DNA from: Bacillota bacterium
GTDB taxonomy: Bacteria; Bacillota; Clostridia; Christensenellales; Aristaeellaceae
Assembly (NCBI GenBank): GCA_023392515.1
Contig: JAEVYX010000132.1
Location: 1-36,522 of the forward strand
Reading direction: 5' to 3'
DNA length: 36,522 nucleotides
Shown here: positions 23,180-31,548 of the stretch, piece after piece
How positions within the stretch are numbered: the stretch's first letter is position 1
Layout of the letters: each line of letters starts with the position of its first letter
Notes under the pieces: model-generated
What the model saw: the letters and a program-made list of their open reading frames with translations, nothing else
Databases searched by the model: none
Told to the model about the DNA's origin: nothing
Program-made: the position numbers and the translations under genes

Positions 23180-23956
23180 TTATATCTTATTCAGCCGATA
23201 TCGCAAACCCATAAGGCTTGCAACAAGGGCGGCAGCAAAATAGACAAATTGCTGAAAGGTAACATAGAGTAGGGAGCCATGATAGGAAATTGACGGAACT
23301 TGAATCACAGCCGGCGACCAGGCAAACAACGCGGTGGTGGTTTCAAAAATATATGCCAAAGAAAAATGAAGCGAAAATGTAAGCACAAGAGCCAGACCGC
23401 GATTGGCTGAAAGGGCACTGAAAGTCACGCCAAACAGGGCCCAGGCTGCCGCTGCAAAGGCAAAGCGAAGCAGGCTGTCAATAACCATGGGGATACCGTG
23501 TAAAGCAGCAGCCAAGTTCGCAAAGGAACTGTTCGCCAGCACATTCCGCCAGGAAGTCAAAATGTTTTGATCCATTGGCGACATGACGGCGATAAACCCC
23601 ACGTAAATCAGTGATCCTGCCAGGCTGGCAATTATGGCGCCTGATAGCGCTTCAAATATTCGGAACAATGCGTACCTTGTCTTTCCTGAGCGTTGAAGAA
23701 CCAGGCGCAGGTATCCTGTTTCTATATCCTCTGCAATGAAAAGGGCTGCAGGCAGAGCAGCCACAAATGGCAGCAGAAGCGTTACAAGACCGCCTTCCCT
23801 TGGCATAAGGTAAAAATACAAAAAATCAGCGCTTCTAAAGTAGTCAACTAAAAACTCCCAAAAACGGGTCGCCTGATGAGGGTAAAAATACGCAAACACT
23901 TGAAGGAAGATGGCTATATAAAGCCCCTTCCCCTTAAATACCCGTTTCCATTGCAT
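23180..23956 (-). CDS. ABC-2-like membrane protein (putative permease A)
   Basis: 258 residues, hydrophobic, with about six predicted TM segments. The segment IAEDIETGYLRLVLQRSGKTRY after the second hydrophobic region resembles the cytoplasmic coupling part of ABC-2 permeases, where an ExxxG(T/Y) pattern is common. AAAGGAG lies 7 bases before the ATG. It follows a lipoprotein gene and precedes a second membrane protein and an ATPase, so the transporter is probably a heterodimeric membrane part plus one ATPase. Confidence 0.75.
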   Translation of the reverse strand: MQWKRVFKGKGLYIAIFLQVFAYFYPHQATRFWEFLVDYFRSADFLYFYLMPREGGLVTLLLPFVAALPAALFIAEDIETGYLRLVLQRSGKTRYALFRIFEALSGAIIASLAGSLIYVGFIAVMSPMDQNILTSWRNVLANSSFANLAAALHGIPMVIDSLLRFAFAAAAWALFGVTFSALSANRGLALVLTFSLHFSLAYIFETTTALFAWSPAVIQVPSISYHGSLLYVTFQQFVYFAAALVASLMGLRYRLNKI

Positions 23957-23975
23957 GATAGCGCTCCTTTGAAAT

Positions 23976-24983
23976 TTAAAATGTTCCGGTAATTGCGTTG
24001 ATGGCGACGATCCAATCCCGGTAGCCTATAGTTTCACCGGTAGATGTGTTCATATAAAATTTCCGCAAGGTGATTTCCCAGCCGGGCAAAGCAACATAAT
24101 TGGTATCAACAATATAGCAGGGCTCAACGTTCTTTACCTCGTACCGTAAATCCAAGTTCATATTTTGACCGTTAATCGTATATTCGCTAAAGCGCTTGTC
24201 ATCAAGAATGGCATATTGCACGACAGATTCTACAGCCTTTTCCCAGTGGACTAATTCTGTCTGAATAGGTGCTTCCTTAATTACTTCATATCCCGCATGG
24301 ATTTGGCCGGAAATGATCTTTCCCTCTGAGGAAAGAAGGAAGGAGGCATAGTTTTGCGCCGCTTGATCTTCCGTTCCCCGGGATATAAACCTATAAACAG
24401 GGTACTCCTTTAGATGCGGGCGGTAGGTGGCTATGTAAATGCCCGTATCGGAAGCATGAAAAAGCACTTGGCAAAAATATTCAAACGTCAGTGGCCTGGC
24501 TTGAAGCGTGGCACTTTCATAGTTATATAACTCGTGAAATGATGTAAAAATATACGGCTGATCCTCTGTCTCCCATGCTAAAGCGTTAAGGGCATCCTGG
24601 CTGTACTTGGAAAGCGATGCCAATTGTTCCCCTTGCAGATTATGGCCCATTGCAAAAATCGGCAAGCTTGCTGTAATATATTCGTTTGATTTTAGCTGCA
24701 AATTCAGTAAACTGCAATCAAATGTGATATCGTATTTCGAAGCATCATCCGTCATTAGGTAAGGCTTAAGCGATTCATAAGCCTGCTTCGGGTTCAGTGG
24801 AACTTCATGCACCTTGTATTGATAGACGGGCAAGGGAAAGGGTTTAGGCTCTGCAAAGGTATAAGCTACTGGTCGTTCCGGTTCAAAGGAGGGGGTAAAA
24901 GTGAATTGTGCTTCCTCACCCTGACAGCCGGTGAGAAGCAAAAGGTTAAGAATGAGAAATATAGCTGCAGCTGCTTTCATCAT
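23976..24983 (-). CDS. Putative lipoprotein of an ABC transporter operon, unknown function
   Basis: About 335 residues. The N-terminus MMKAAAAIFLILNLLLLTGC is a clear lipoprotein signal peptide with lipobox LTGC and Cys 20. The mature protein is rich in aromatic and polar residues and has no motif I recognise. The start at 24983 is supported by AAGGA about 9 bases upstream; longer in-frame starts (25001, 25079) would bury the lipobox more than 25 residues inside. It is first in the operon with two ABC-2-like membrane proteins and an ATPase, so it may be an accessory or sensor lipoprotein on the outer face of the membrane. Confidence 0.8.
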   Translation of the reverse strand: MMKAAAAIFLILNLLLLTGCQGEEAQFTFTPSFEPERPVAYTFAEPKPFPLPVYQYKVHEVPLNPKQAYESLKPYLMTDDASKYDITFDCSLLNLQLKSNEYITASLPIFAMGHNLQGEQLASLSKYSQDALNALAWETEDQPYIFTSFHELYNYESATLQARPLTFEYFCQVLFHASDTGIYIATYRPHLKEYPVYRFISRGTEDQAAQNYASFLLSSEGKIISGQIHAGYEVIKEAPIQTELVHWEKAVESVVQYAILDDKRFSEYTINGQNMNLDLRYEVKNVEPCYIVDTNYVALPGWEITLRKFYMNTSTGETIGYRDWIVAINAITGTF

Positions 24984-25227
24984 GTGGTTTATTCCTTCCA
25001 TCAAATTGTCTTGGTTTATTATCAAGAAAATTACCTTGGGTCTTAAAGAATGCATGTCGTGGGTATCCTTGTAAAGCATTTCTTATCGTTTGCGCTAGCT
25101 TGCTCCCGGCATTGTTTTACAATTTTTCTTTCTTGTGCATTTGTCATCCACCTTATCCTTGGGCATGTTCTGCCATTTTCCCCACTTACTATTTATACGT
25201 CCAGTTAAACTCACAAAGTAATGACCG

Positions 25228-25257
25228 AATTGTAAAAAGTTCCGCCAATTTACAATT
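25228..25257. promoter_or_regulatory. Spaced inverted repeat, candidate operator
   Basis: AATTGTAAA (25228-25236) and TTTACAATT (25249-25257) are perfect inverted copies with 12 bases between, giving 21 bp centre to centre, two helical turns. A third related half-site TTTTACAAT lies at 25115-25123. The location upstream of the lipoprotein operon suggests regulator binding. Confidence 0.5.
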
Positions 25258-25300
25258 GTTTCGCCTGATAAACCTATTCCTGCAGAGTTTTCGCCAAACG

Positions 25301-25335
25301 AAAAGGGGCTGCCTCACTTGGAGACAGCCCCTTTT
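25301..25335 (-). terminator. Terminator of the peptide transporter/aminopeptidase operon
   Basis: AAAAGGGGCTG (25301-25311) pairs with CAGCCCCTTTT (25325-25335); an inner CTC/GAG helix is separated from it by one mismatch. It is 18 bases past the M18 peptidase stop and gives TTTT on the minus strand. Confidence 0.85.
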
Positions 25336-25352
25336 GATTGCATGGAATACGC

Positions 25353-26741
25353 TTATTCTGCGGATGCGAAGACGGCGGCAAAGGCCTGGTGCAGCATATA
25401 CAGGTCCACCTTGGATATGATTTCAAAGGGCGCGTGCATGGAAAGGACGGGCACGCCGATATCCACAGTGTCGATGTTGCGGTTGGCGATAAAGGCCGCG
25501 ATGGTTCCGCCGCCGCCTCCATCCACCTTGCCCAGTTCCGCCATCTGCCAGACGATGTTGTTGGCGTCAAACGTTCTGCGAAGATACCCGATGACCTCAG
25601 CGGAGGCGTCGGAGCAGCCGGATTTGCCGTGAACGCCCAGGTACTTGGCTACACCCGGCCCATAATTGATCAGAGGGGCATTGCGCTTTTCGTATACGTC
25701 GGGGAAGGTGGGGTCAAAGGCCGCGCAAACGTCGGCGGACAGGCAGAAGGAGCGCTCAAAGCAAGCCCGGAGCTTGACGCCCTGCGCCTCACACAAATCC
25801 TCCATAAACGTATCAAAGGCCGCGGAGCGCATGCTGGTGACGCCGTTGGAGCCTACCTCCTCCTTGTCCACCAGTACGGAAACCGCCGTTTTTTGCGGGG
25901 CTTCGGTTTGGAGGATTGACGTCAGGGCAGCATAGGCGCACACCTTGTCATCGTGGCCGTAGGCGCCGACCATGCTCCTGTCCAGGCCGATATCGCAGGC
26001 GTTGTAGGCCGGCACAATGCCAAGCTCGGCGGATACGAAATCGTCCTCGGTAATGCCGTACTTCTCGTTGAAGATTTTCATAAGGGACAGCTTCACACGG
26101 TCGCCGCCCTTGGTGTTTGCAAGGGGCCGGCTGCCGATGAGCAGGTTGAGCTGTTCGCCTTCGATACCCTTTGCCAGGGTTTTTTCATTTTGGGTTTGGG
26201 CCAGATGGGGCAGCAGGTCCGTCATTACGAAAAGGGGATCGTTTTTGTCCTTGCCGATATTGACCTTTTTAACGGTGCCATCCCGCAAAACCACAACGCC
26301 GCGCAGCTCCAGGGGGATCGTCACCCACTGGTATTTGCGGATGCCGCCATAATAGTGAGTTTTGAAATAGCCCATTTCGCTTTCTTCATACAGGGGGTTG
26401 GGCTTTAAGTGAATATGGGGCGCATCGATATGGGCCACGGCAATGTGCGCGCCTTCGGACAGCTTTTCCTGGCCGATAACCGCCAGAAAAAGGGTTTTGC
26501 CCCGGCTGTTGACATACAGCTTGTCGCCCGGCCGGACGGCATCTCCCCGCTTGAAGGGCCGGAAGCCCTTTCCTTCCGCCAGGCTGACGGCATAGGTTAC
26601 GGCTTCCCGCTCGATTTTGCCCTCGTCCATAAAGGTTTTATAGCCTTCTGCGTAAGCAAAGCAGTCCTTCACCTGGGCTTCATCCATGCGGTCAAAACCG
26701 TTTTTGCGGGAGCTGAGCAGCTTTTCTTTGAGTTCACTCAT
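25353..26741 (-). CDS. M18 family metallo-aminopeptidase
   Basis: 462 residues, the usual length for bacterial M18 enzymes, which are large cytoplasmic di-zinc aminopeptidases that remove N-terminal residues, often acidic or hydrophobic, from short peptides. Visible zinc and catalytic elements: HIDAPH with His104 and Asp106, an Asp in the YGHDDK segment near 260, Glu-Glu in DKEEVGSNG near 290, and a late SMHAPFE with the final His. AAGGAGG lies 9 bases before the ATG. It is the last gene of the operon that starts with the peptide importer, consistent with breakdown of imported peptides. Confidence 0.93.
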   Translation of the reverse strand: MSELKEKLLSSRKNGFDRMDEAQVKDCFAYAEGYKTFMDEGKIEREAVTYAVSLAEGKGFRPFKRGDAVRPGDKLYVNSRGKTLFLAVIGQEKLSEGAHIAVAHIDAPHIHLKPNPLYEESEMGYFKTHYYGGIRKYQWVTIPLELRGVVVLRDGTVKKVNIGKDKNDPLFVMTDLLPHLAQTQNEKTLAKGIEGEQLNLLIGSRPLANTKGGDRVKLSLMKIFNEKYGITEDDFVSAELGIVPAYNACDIGLDRSMVGAYGHDDKVCAYAALTSILQTEAPQKTAVSVLVDKEEVGSNGVTSMRSAAFDTFMEDLCEAQGVKLRACFERSFCLSADVCAAFDPTFPDVYEKRNAPLINYGPGVAKYLGVHGKSGCSDASAEVIGYLRRTFDANNIVWQMAELGKVDGGGGGTIAAFIANRNIDTVDIGVPVLSMHAPFEIISKVDLYMLHQAFAAVFASAE

Positions 26742-26755
26742 GGGAAAAAACCTCC

Positions 26756-27835
26756 TTAAAAGTTTGCAATCACGTCGGCGTTCAGCGCTTTGATGATGCT
26801 GGCAGCCAGTTTGACGGCATTTTCATAGTCCGCGAAGGACGCAATGCCATAATGGGTGTGGATATAGCGCACCGGGAGCCCGATCACAATGCAGGGAACG
26901 CCCATGTTTGACAGGTGGATGGGCGCGCCGTTTGTGGAGCCGCCGCTGCGGACAGAGCTTTGCACGGGAATGCCCAGTTTTTCGCCCAGGTCCAAGGCGA
27001 AGCGCTGAAAACGGGGATGGGTGATCATTCTGGCGTCGATAAAGCGGAGCATGGGCCCTTTTTTGATGGCGGTCTGCACCATATACGGCTCCACAACGGT
27101 ATCATCCGCCGGGCAGCCTTCAAACACGATGGCCACATCGGGCTTTACATGGTTCGCGGTGACCGCCGCCCCCCTTGTGCCCACCTCTTCCTGGCAGGCA
27201 AAGGCGCCTACCAGGTTTACATCCAGCGTTTCGCCCTGCAAAGCGGCCAAGGTACCCACAATTCCGGCGCAGCCCAGGCGGCAGTCGAAGGCCTTGCCGA
27301 TGAGCAGGTCGTGGACGCTGTCATACTCAAACCGGACATCCGCCACAACAGGCTCGCCGATGCGGATGTGGAAATCCTTCACTGCCTCTTCATAGGAGGT
27401 TGCGCCCACATCAATGGTCATATTCTCGATATTCGGCGGCGCGTTGCGCTGGGCTTCGGTCATGTAATGGGGCGGCGTGGTGGCGATGATACCGGGGATG
27501 TATTCCCCCAGGCTGTTGCGCACCCGCACCCTATGGGCGGCAACGCCCGCATCCACCCAGCGGCCCAGGGACAAAAAGCGGAGCGTGCCGTTGGGCTTGA
27601 TGGCCTGAACGATAAAGGATACCTCATCGGTATGGGCGTCCAGCTGCACGATGGGCCGGCCTTCCTGGTTCCCGGTGCGCTCCACATACAGGTTGCGCAT
27701 CTTGTCCTCGGTGACGGTGCCCAGATCATTCACAAAAGGGCGGATGGCCGCAACCACTTCATCCTCAAAACCGGACGCGCCGGGGGCATTGGATACGGCT
27801 TCAATCAGGGACAGCGCTTTTTTCTTTTCCAGCAT
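26756..27835 (-). CDS. M42 family glutamyl aminopeptidase / endoglucanase-M-like metallopeptidase
   Basis: 359 residues, typical of M42 (TET-type) aminopeptidases, which form large self-compartmentalised dodecamers that degrade short peptides. Ligands seen: DAHTDE with His68 and Asp70, FDCRLG with Asp184, catalytic CQEEVGTRG with Glu216-217, FEG with Glu239, and YIHT with His326. The start is ATG 27835 because AAGGAG lies 8 bases upstream. A longer frame from 27943 would overlap the creatininase-family gene. It is spaced 13-14 bases from both neighbours, so it is firmly inside the operon. Confidence 0.93.
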   Translation of the reverse strand: MLEKKKALSLIEAVSNAPGASGFEDEVVAAIRPFVNDLGTVTEDKMRNLYVERTGNQEGRPIVQLDAHTDEVSFIVQAIKPNGTLRFLSLGRWVDAGVAAHRVRVRNSLGEYIPGIIATTPPHYMTEAQRNAPPNIENMTIDVGATSYEEAVKDFHIRIGEPVVADVRFEYDSVHDLLIGKAFDCRLGCAGIVGTLAALQGETLDVNLVGAFACQEEVGTRGAAVTANHVKPDVAIVFEGCPADDTVVEPYMVQTAIKKGPMLRFIDARMITHPRFQRFALDLGEKLGIPVQSSVRSGGSTNGAPIHLSNMGVPCIVIGLPVRYIHTHYGIASFADYENAVKLAASIIKALNADVIANF

Positions 27836-27848
27836 GATAAAATCTCCT

Positions 27849-28619
27849 TCAAACCTTGGGCAGCTCTGCGCGGCGGAAGGCAGCAATAAAATCAACAATA
27901 TAATCGGCGCAGGTCTCCAGCATTTCCTTGCCCCATTCCGCATTGGCGTTCATGGGATGGTCGGGGCCGATCCAGCCGTTTTCCGTAACGGTTCTCGTAA
28001 TGCGCGGCACATTCACCGTAACGCCCTTGTATGTAACAGTATGAAAGCCCGTAGCCGTAAGCTCCGGGGAAACGTCCTTTAATACCATGGGGTTATTGAT
28101 TTCGCTCATGTCCACAAGGGACGGGTCGATGGCCATAACGCCCGCGGTCTCCTCCGCGCCGCCATGGCCGCCCTTCCAGGCGGGGTTCATGTCCCATACC
28201 ATCAGCCACCAGTTGAGCTCTGCCAGAAGCGCACCCTTGCGCTGCAGATCCAGCCCCACCTGGTCGATGGTGCGCATGTTGCCGCCATGGCCGTTTAGGA
28301 TGATAAACCTGCGAATGCCATGCTGGTACAGGCTTTCCGTAACCCTTGTAAGCACAGCATACAATATGTCAAGCCCCAGGTTGACCGTGCCCGGGAAGGT
28401 GGACAGGGAATCGCAGGCGCCGTAGGGGATGGTGGGGGCGATCAATACATCGCCGCACTTTTTTTCAATCAGCTGCAGCAGATGGTCGGGGATCATGGTA
28501 TCCACACCCATGGGATTGTGCCGGCCGTGGCATTCGATGCTGCCCACGCCCAGAATGACGGTGTCATTGGTGCGCAGGTATTCCTCAACATGGGGCCAGG
28601 TCATATTGGCGAGTCTCAC
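27849..28619 (-). CDS. Creatininase-family amidohydrolase (copy 1, operon copy)
   Basis: 256 residues. Creatininase-fold metal hydrolases include creatininase, formamidopyrimidine hydrolases and the mycofactocin peptide-processing enzyme MftE. Metal-binding features: GSIECHGRH at 26-34 (Glu29, His31, His34), Asp40 of GVDT, NGHGGN near 109-114, and GHGGAEET near 150-157. The start is GTG at 28619. Its AGAAGG site lies in the last codons of the preceding ATPase gene, whose stop is only 3 bases away, so translation is probably coupled. Placement between a peptide importer and two aminopeptidases suggests it cleaves an amide or cyclic bond in an imported peptide-like compound (inference). A close paralogue lies at 34460. 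Confidence 0.9.
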   Translation of the reverse strand: MRLANMTWPHVEEYLRTNDTVILGVGSIECHGRHNPMGVDTMIPDHLLQLIEKKCGDVLIAPTIPYGACDSLSTFPGTVNLGLDILYAVLTRVTESLYQHGIRRFIILNGHGGNMRTIDQVGLDLQRKGALLAELNWWLMVWDMNPAWKGGHGGAEETAGVMAIDPSLVDMSEINNPMVLKDVSPELTATGFHTVTYKGVTVNVPRITRTVTENGWIGPDHPMNANAEWGKEMLETCADYIVDFIAAFRRAELPKV

Positions 28620-28622
28620 GAT

Positions 28623-29663
28623 TTAGCCTTCTTTCGATGCAATTGTATGTTCACCATCCAATAGTGGATAATGACAGGCGACAAACCGGTTGGGAAGCAC
28701 TTCCCGAAGCTTTGGCTCCTCCGTTTTGCACTTCTCCGTGCAGTAGGGGCAGCGGGGGTGGAACTTGCAGCCGCTGGGGACTTTGATGGGGCTGGGCAGT
28801 TCCCCCTCGATGGCGTAATCCTGGCTGCGGTTCAGGGGGTCAAGCTTCGGGGCAGCCTTGGTCAGGACAAGCGTGTATGGGTGGAGGGGCTTTTCAAACA
28901 GCGGCAGCGTATCGGAAAGTTCCACCATGCCGCCCAGGTACATCACCATTACCCGGTTGGTGATGTAGCGCACAACCCGCAGGTCGTGGGAGATGAAAAG
29001 CACCGTCAGGTTCAGCGAGCGCTGAAGGCTCGCGATGAGGTTGATAATTTGCGCCTGGATGGAAACATCCAGCGCGGAGACAGGCTCATCCGCAATAATG
29101 AAGGGGGACTGCAGCGCCAGCGCCCGGGCGATGCCCACCCTTTGCCTTTGCCCGCCGGAAAATTCGCCGGGAAAGCGGTTTGCCACATCCATGGAAAGGC
29201 CGCAGATTTCCAGCAGCTCCTGAACCCGGGCGCGCACCTTTTCCCTGGGCACGATGTTATGCACCGTCAGTTCCTCAGCCAGTGTATCGTACACGCTCAT
29301 CCGGGGATTCAGGGAGGAATAGGGGTCCTGGAAGACCATCTGCATTTTGATGCGCTTTTCTCGCATCTCCTTGCGCTTGAGGTGGGTGATATCCTCGCCG
29401 TCCAGGATCAGTTGCCCGTTGGTGGGCTCGTATAGGCGGAGGATCGTTTTGGCCAGGGTGGATTTTCCGCAGCCGGACTCGCCCACCAGGCCGATATTCT
29501 CGCCCCGGTAAATATCCAGGGAGATATCGTTGACAGCCTTGAGGAACCTGCGTTCCTTGCGCGCCATGGCGTCGGCAATGCCATATTTCATGGGAAACCA
29601 CTTGCTGAGATGGTGGATTTCCAAAAGCTTTTCCCGGGTATTCAGTTCGTTTTCAGCCTTCAT
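28623..29663 (-). CDS. oppF: Oligopeptide/dipeptide ABC transporter ATPase, OppF/DppF type
   Basis: 346 residues with one ABC domain: Walker A GESGCGKST near residue 60, signature FSGGQRQRVGIARAL, Walker B with ADEPVSALD, and the C-terminal OppD/F extension with clustered cysteines and the HPRCPYC segment, which in this family can hold an iron-sulfur cluster. The N-terminal extension before the first strand is typical of OppF. AGGAGG is 11 bases before the ATG. It pairs with the OppD-type subunit encoded just upstream. The symbol denotes family, not proven substrate. Confidence 0.92.
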   Translation of the reverse strand: MKAENELNTREKLLEIHHLSKWFPMKYGIADAMARKERRFLKAVNDISLDIYRGENIGLVGESGCGKSTLAKTILRLYEPTNGQLILDGEDITHLKRKEMREKRIKMQMVFQDPYSSLNPRMSVYDTLAEELTVHNIVPREKVRARVQELLEICGLSMDVANRFPGEFSGGQRQRVGIARALALQSPFIIADEPVSALDVSIQAQIINLIASLQRSLNLTVLFISHDLRVVRYITNRVMVMYLGGMVELSDTLPLFEKPLHPYTLVLTKAAPKLDPLNRSQDYAIEGELPSPIKVPSGCKFHPRCPYCTEKCKTEEPKLREVLPNRFVACHYPLLDGEHTIASKEG

Positions 29664-29684
29664 GCCGCGTGGTTCCTCCTCTCT

Positions 29685-30683
29685 CTAAGCCTTGATGATG
29701 CCCTTGAATTCCGCCGTCTTATCTAAGAAATGGCAGCGGGAGAAATGGCCCGGCGCCACCTCTTCAATCTCCGGGCGCTGCTCCCTGCAGATATCCTGGG
29801 CGTACCGGCAGCGGGGGGCAAAGGGGCAGCCCTTGGGAAGCTTGGCCAGGTTCGGCGGCGCGCCCTCTATGGTTTCCAGCTCCGAGCCCACCTTGTCCTG
29901 GTTGGGCAGGGAGTTCATCAGCGCATAGGTGTAGGGGTGCCGGGGCTTGGAAAAGAGGGTGACGGTATCGGTAAGCTCTACGATGACCCCCGCATACATC
30001 ACGGCCACGCGGTCGCACATCTGGGCGATGACACCCAAATCGTGGGTGACGAGGATGACGCTCATGTTCAGCTCTGCCTTGAGCTTGTTGATGAGTTTCA
30101 TAATCTGGTCCTGAATCGTTACATCTAGGGCGGTGGTAGGCTCATCCGCCAAGAGCAGCTTGGGCTTTGCGCCCAGGGCGATGGCGATCATCACCCGCTG
30201 GCGCATGCCGCCGGAGTATTGGTGGGCGTACTCATCCAGGCGGGACTTGGGGTCGGGGATGCCGACCAGGCTCATCAGTTCAATGGCGCGGCGTTCCTTC
30301 TCCTCCGGGGAGAGGTTCATGCCATCAAACACCTCATAAATTTGCTTGCGGATTTTTGTAACGGGGTTTAAGGAGGTCATGGGCTCCTGAAAGATGACGC
30401 TGATTTCACGGCCCCGAACCCTGCGCATCTCCCGCTCGGAGAGCTTTAATATGTTTTCGTCCTTGTAACGGATTTCTCCCCCCACCACCTTGCCCGGGCT
30501 TTTAATCAGCCGCAGGATGGAACGGCAGGTTTGGCTTTTGCCGCACCCGGATTCGCCCACCAGGCCGAAGGTTTCCCCTTCCTGAATGGAAAAGCTGACG
30601 CCGTCCACCGCATACACGGTTTCCTGTTTTCCCTGAAACTGCACCTTCAGATCTTTCACTTCGAGGAGCGTATTCTTTTGCAT
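29685..30683 (-). CDS. oppD: Oligopeptide/dipeptide ABC transporter ATPase, OppD/DppD type
   Basis: 332 residues. Walker A GESGCGKSQ near residues 41-49, signature YSGGMRQRVMIAIAL, Walker B with ADEPTTALD, and the C-terminal APRCRYA oligopeptide-transporter signature with clustered Cys. The start at 30683 is clear: GGAGG lies 5 bases upstream and the product begins with a normal OppD N-terminus. The reading frame stays open for over 130 more codons upstream, but that part is the antiparallel-free shadow of the oppC gene in another frame and is not translated sequence. The intergenic gap to oppC is only 2 bases. Confidence 0.93.
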   Translation of the reverse strand: MQKNTLLEVKDLKVQFQGKQETVYAVDGVSFSIQEGETFGLVGESGCGKSQTCRSILRLIKSPGKVVGGEIRYKDENILKLSEREMRRVRGREISVIFQEPMTSLNPVTKIRKQIYEVFDGMNLSPEEKERRAIELMSLVGIPDPKSRLDEYAHQYSGGMRQRVMIAIALGAKPKLLLADEPTTALDVTIQDQIMKLINKLKAELNMSVILVTHDLGVIAQMCDRVAVMYAGVIVELTDTVTLFSKPRHPYTYALMNSLPNQDKVGSELETIEGAPPNLAKLPKGCPFAPRCRYAQDICREQRPEIEEVAPGHFSRCHFLDKTAEFKGIIKA

Positions 30684-30685
30684 AT

Positions 30686-31537
30686 TTACCTCCCCTTCGC
30701 CCGCAGAAAATCGGTAAGGCCGTCGCCCAGCAGGGAAAAGCCGACGCCTGTAATGGCCATAAAGAGGCCGGGGAAGAAGGTGATCCACCAGGCGCGGCTG
30801 ATGTAGCCCCGGCCTTCGTTGAGTATGGCGCCCCATTCCGGCGTCGGGAGCTGCACGCCCAGGCCCAGGTAGCTCATGGAAGCGCCTGTGAGCATGCACA
30901 GCACCACGTCGGAGGCGGCGAAAACAACGGCGGAGCTGATGACGTTGGGCAGCAGGTGCCGCATTAATATGCGCATGTCGCTGTAGCCGGATATGGTCGC
31001 AGCCTGGATGTAATCGCTGTTTTTCAAAACCAGCACTTCGCCCCTTACCAGCTTTGCGTAGGACATCCAGCCCACCACCCACAGGGCGATGAACACGTTT
31101 TGCAAGCCCTGGCCAAGGACGGTCATGATGACGATCACCAGGATGGTGAAGGGCAGCGCCATCAGCACATCAATAGTGCGCATGAGCAAACTGTCAAAAA
31201 AGCCGCCGTAGTAGGCCGCGAAAAGACCCAGCAGGGTGCCTACGACAAAGGGGATCAGCGTGCCCAGCACTCCCATATACAAGTCGATTTTCGCCCCATA
31301 TAAAACCCTGGCAAAAATGTCCCGGCCGTAATTGTCTGTGCCGAACAGGTGCTGGGTGCTGGGCGGCTTCAGCCGTGCGGTGGCATCGATTTCAATGGGA
31401 TCATACTGGGTAAACAATTGCGGGAAGAAAGAGATTAAGAGGAACAAGGCGACGATTGTAATACCCGCGATAAAGGTAAACTGTTTTACCCAAGGGGGAA
31501 GCATGCGCCTTTTGGGCTGCGCTATATTTTTCTTCAT
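30686..31537 (-). CDS. oppC: Oligopeptide/dipeptide ABC transporter permease, OppC/DppC type
   Basis: 283 residues with the OppC N-terminal domain (PIEIDATARLKPP then GTDNYGRDIFARVLYG) and a six-helix permease core. The ATPase-coupling loop is YIQAATISGYSDMRILMRHL. Together with the OppB-type partner it forms the membrane channel. The SD AAGGAGG lies 6 bases before the ATG and overlaps the stop codon of oppB, so translation of the two is coupled. Confidence 0.94.
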   Translation of the reverse strand: MKKNIAQPKRRMLPPWVKQFTFIAGITIVALFLLISFFPQLFTQYDPIEIDATARLKPPSTQHLFGTDNYGRDIFARVLYGAKIDLYMGVLGTLIPFVVGTLLGLFAAYYGGFFDSLLMRTIDVLMALPFTILVIVIMTVLGQGLQNVFIALWVVGWMSYAKLVRGEVLVLKNSDYIQAATISGYSDMRILMRHLLPNVISSAVVFAASDVVLCMLTGASMSYLGLGVQLPTPEWGAILNEGRGYISRAWWITFFPGLFMAITGVGFSLLGDGLTDFLRAKGR

Positions 31538-31548
31538 GACAATCCTCC

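Larger units (their letters stand above)
24984..25352. other. Intergenic region upstream of the lipoprotein operon
   Basis: No gene was recognised in these roughly 370 bases. They contain a spaced inverted repeat (25228-25257), a second short palindrome ATTGT-TTT-ACAAT (25111-25123), a weak minus-strand -10 TATAAA (25192-25197) and the terminator of the peptide operon (25301-25335). Confidence 0.6.

Noticed and set aside
24984..25079. Longer start of the lipoprotein gene
   Set aside because: It would place the lipobox more than 25 residues further inside; AAGGA before 24983 supports the shorter form.
26915..27889. 324-codon open frame opposite the M42 peptidase gene
   Set aside because: Antisense shadow of a motif-complete metallopeptidase.
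27836..27943. N-terminal extension of the M42 peptidase resembling a hydrophobic leader
   Set aside because: It overlaps the end of the creatininase gene; the ATG at 27835 has a good SD and yields the normal family length.
30684..31082. N-terminal extension of the OppD-type ATPase
   Set aside because: It overlaps the oppC gene in another frame, is Arg/His-rich, and the true start has a close GGAGG and a normal OppD N-terminus.
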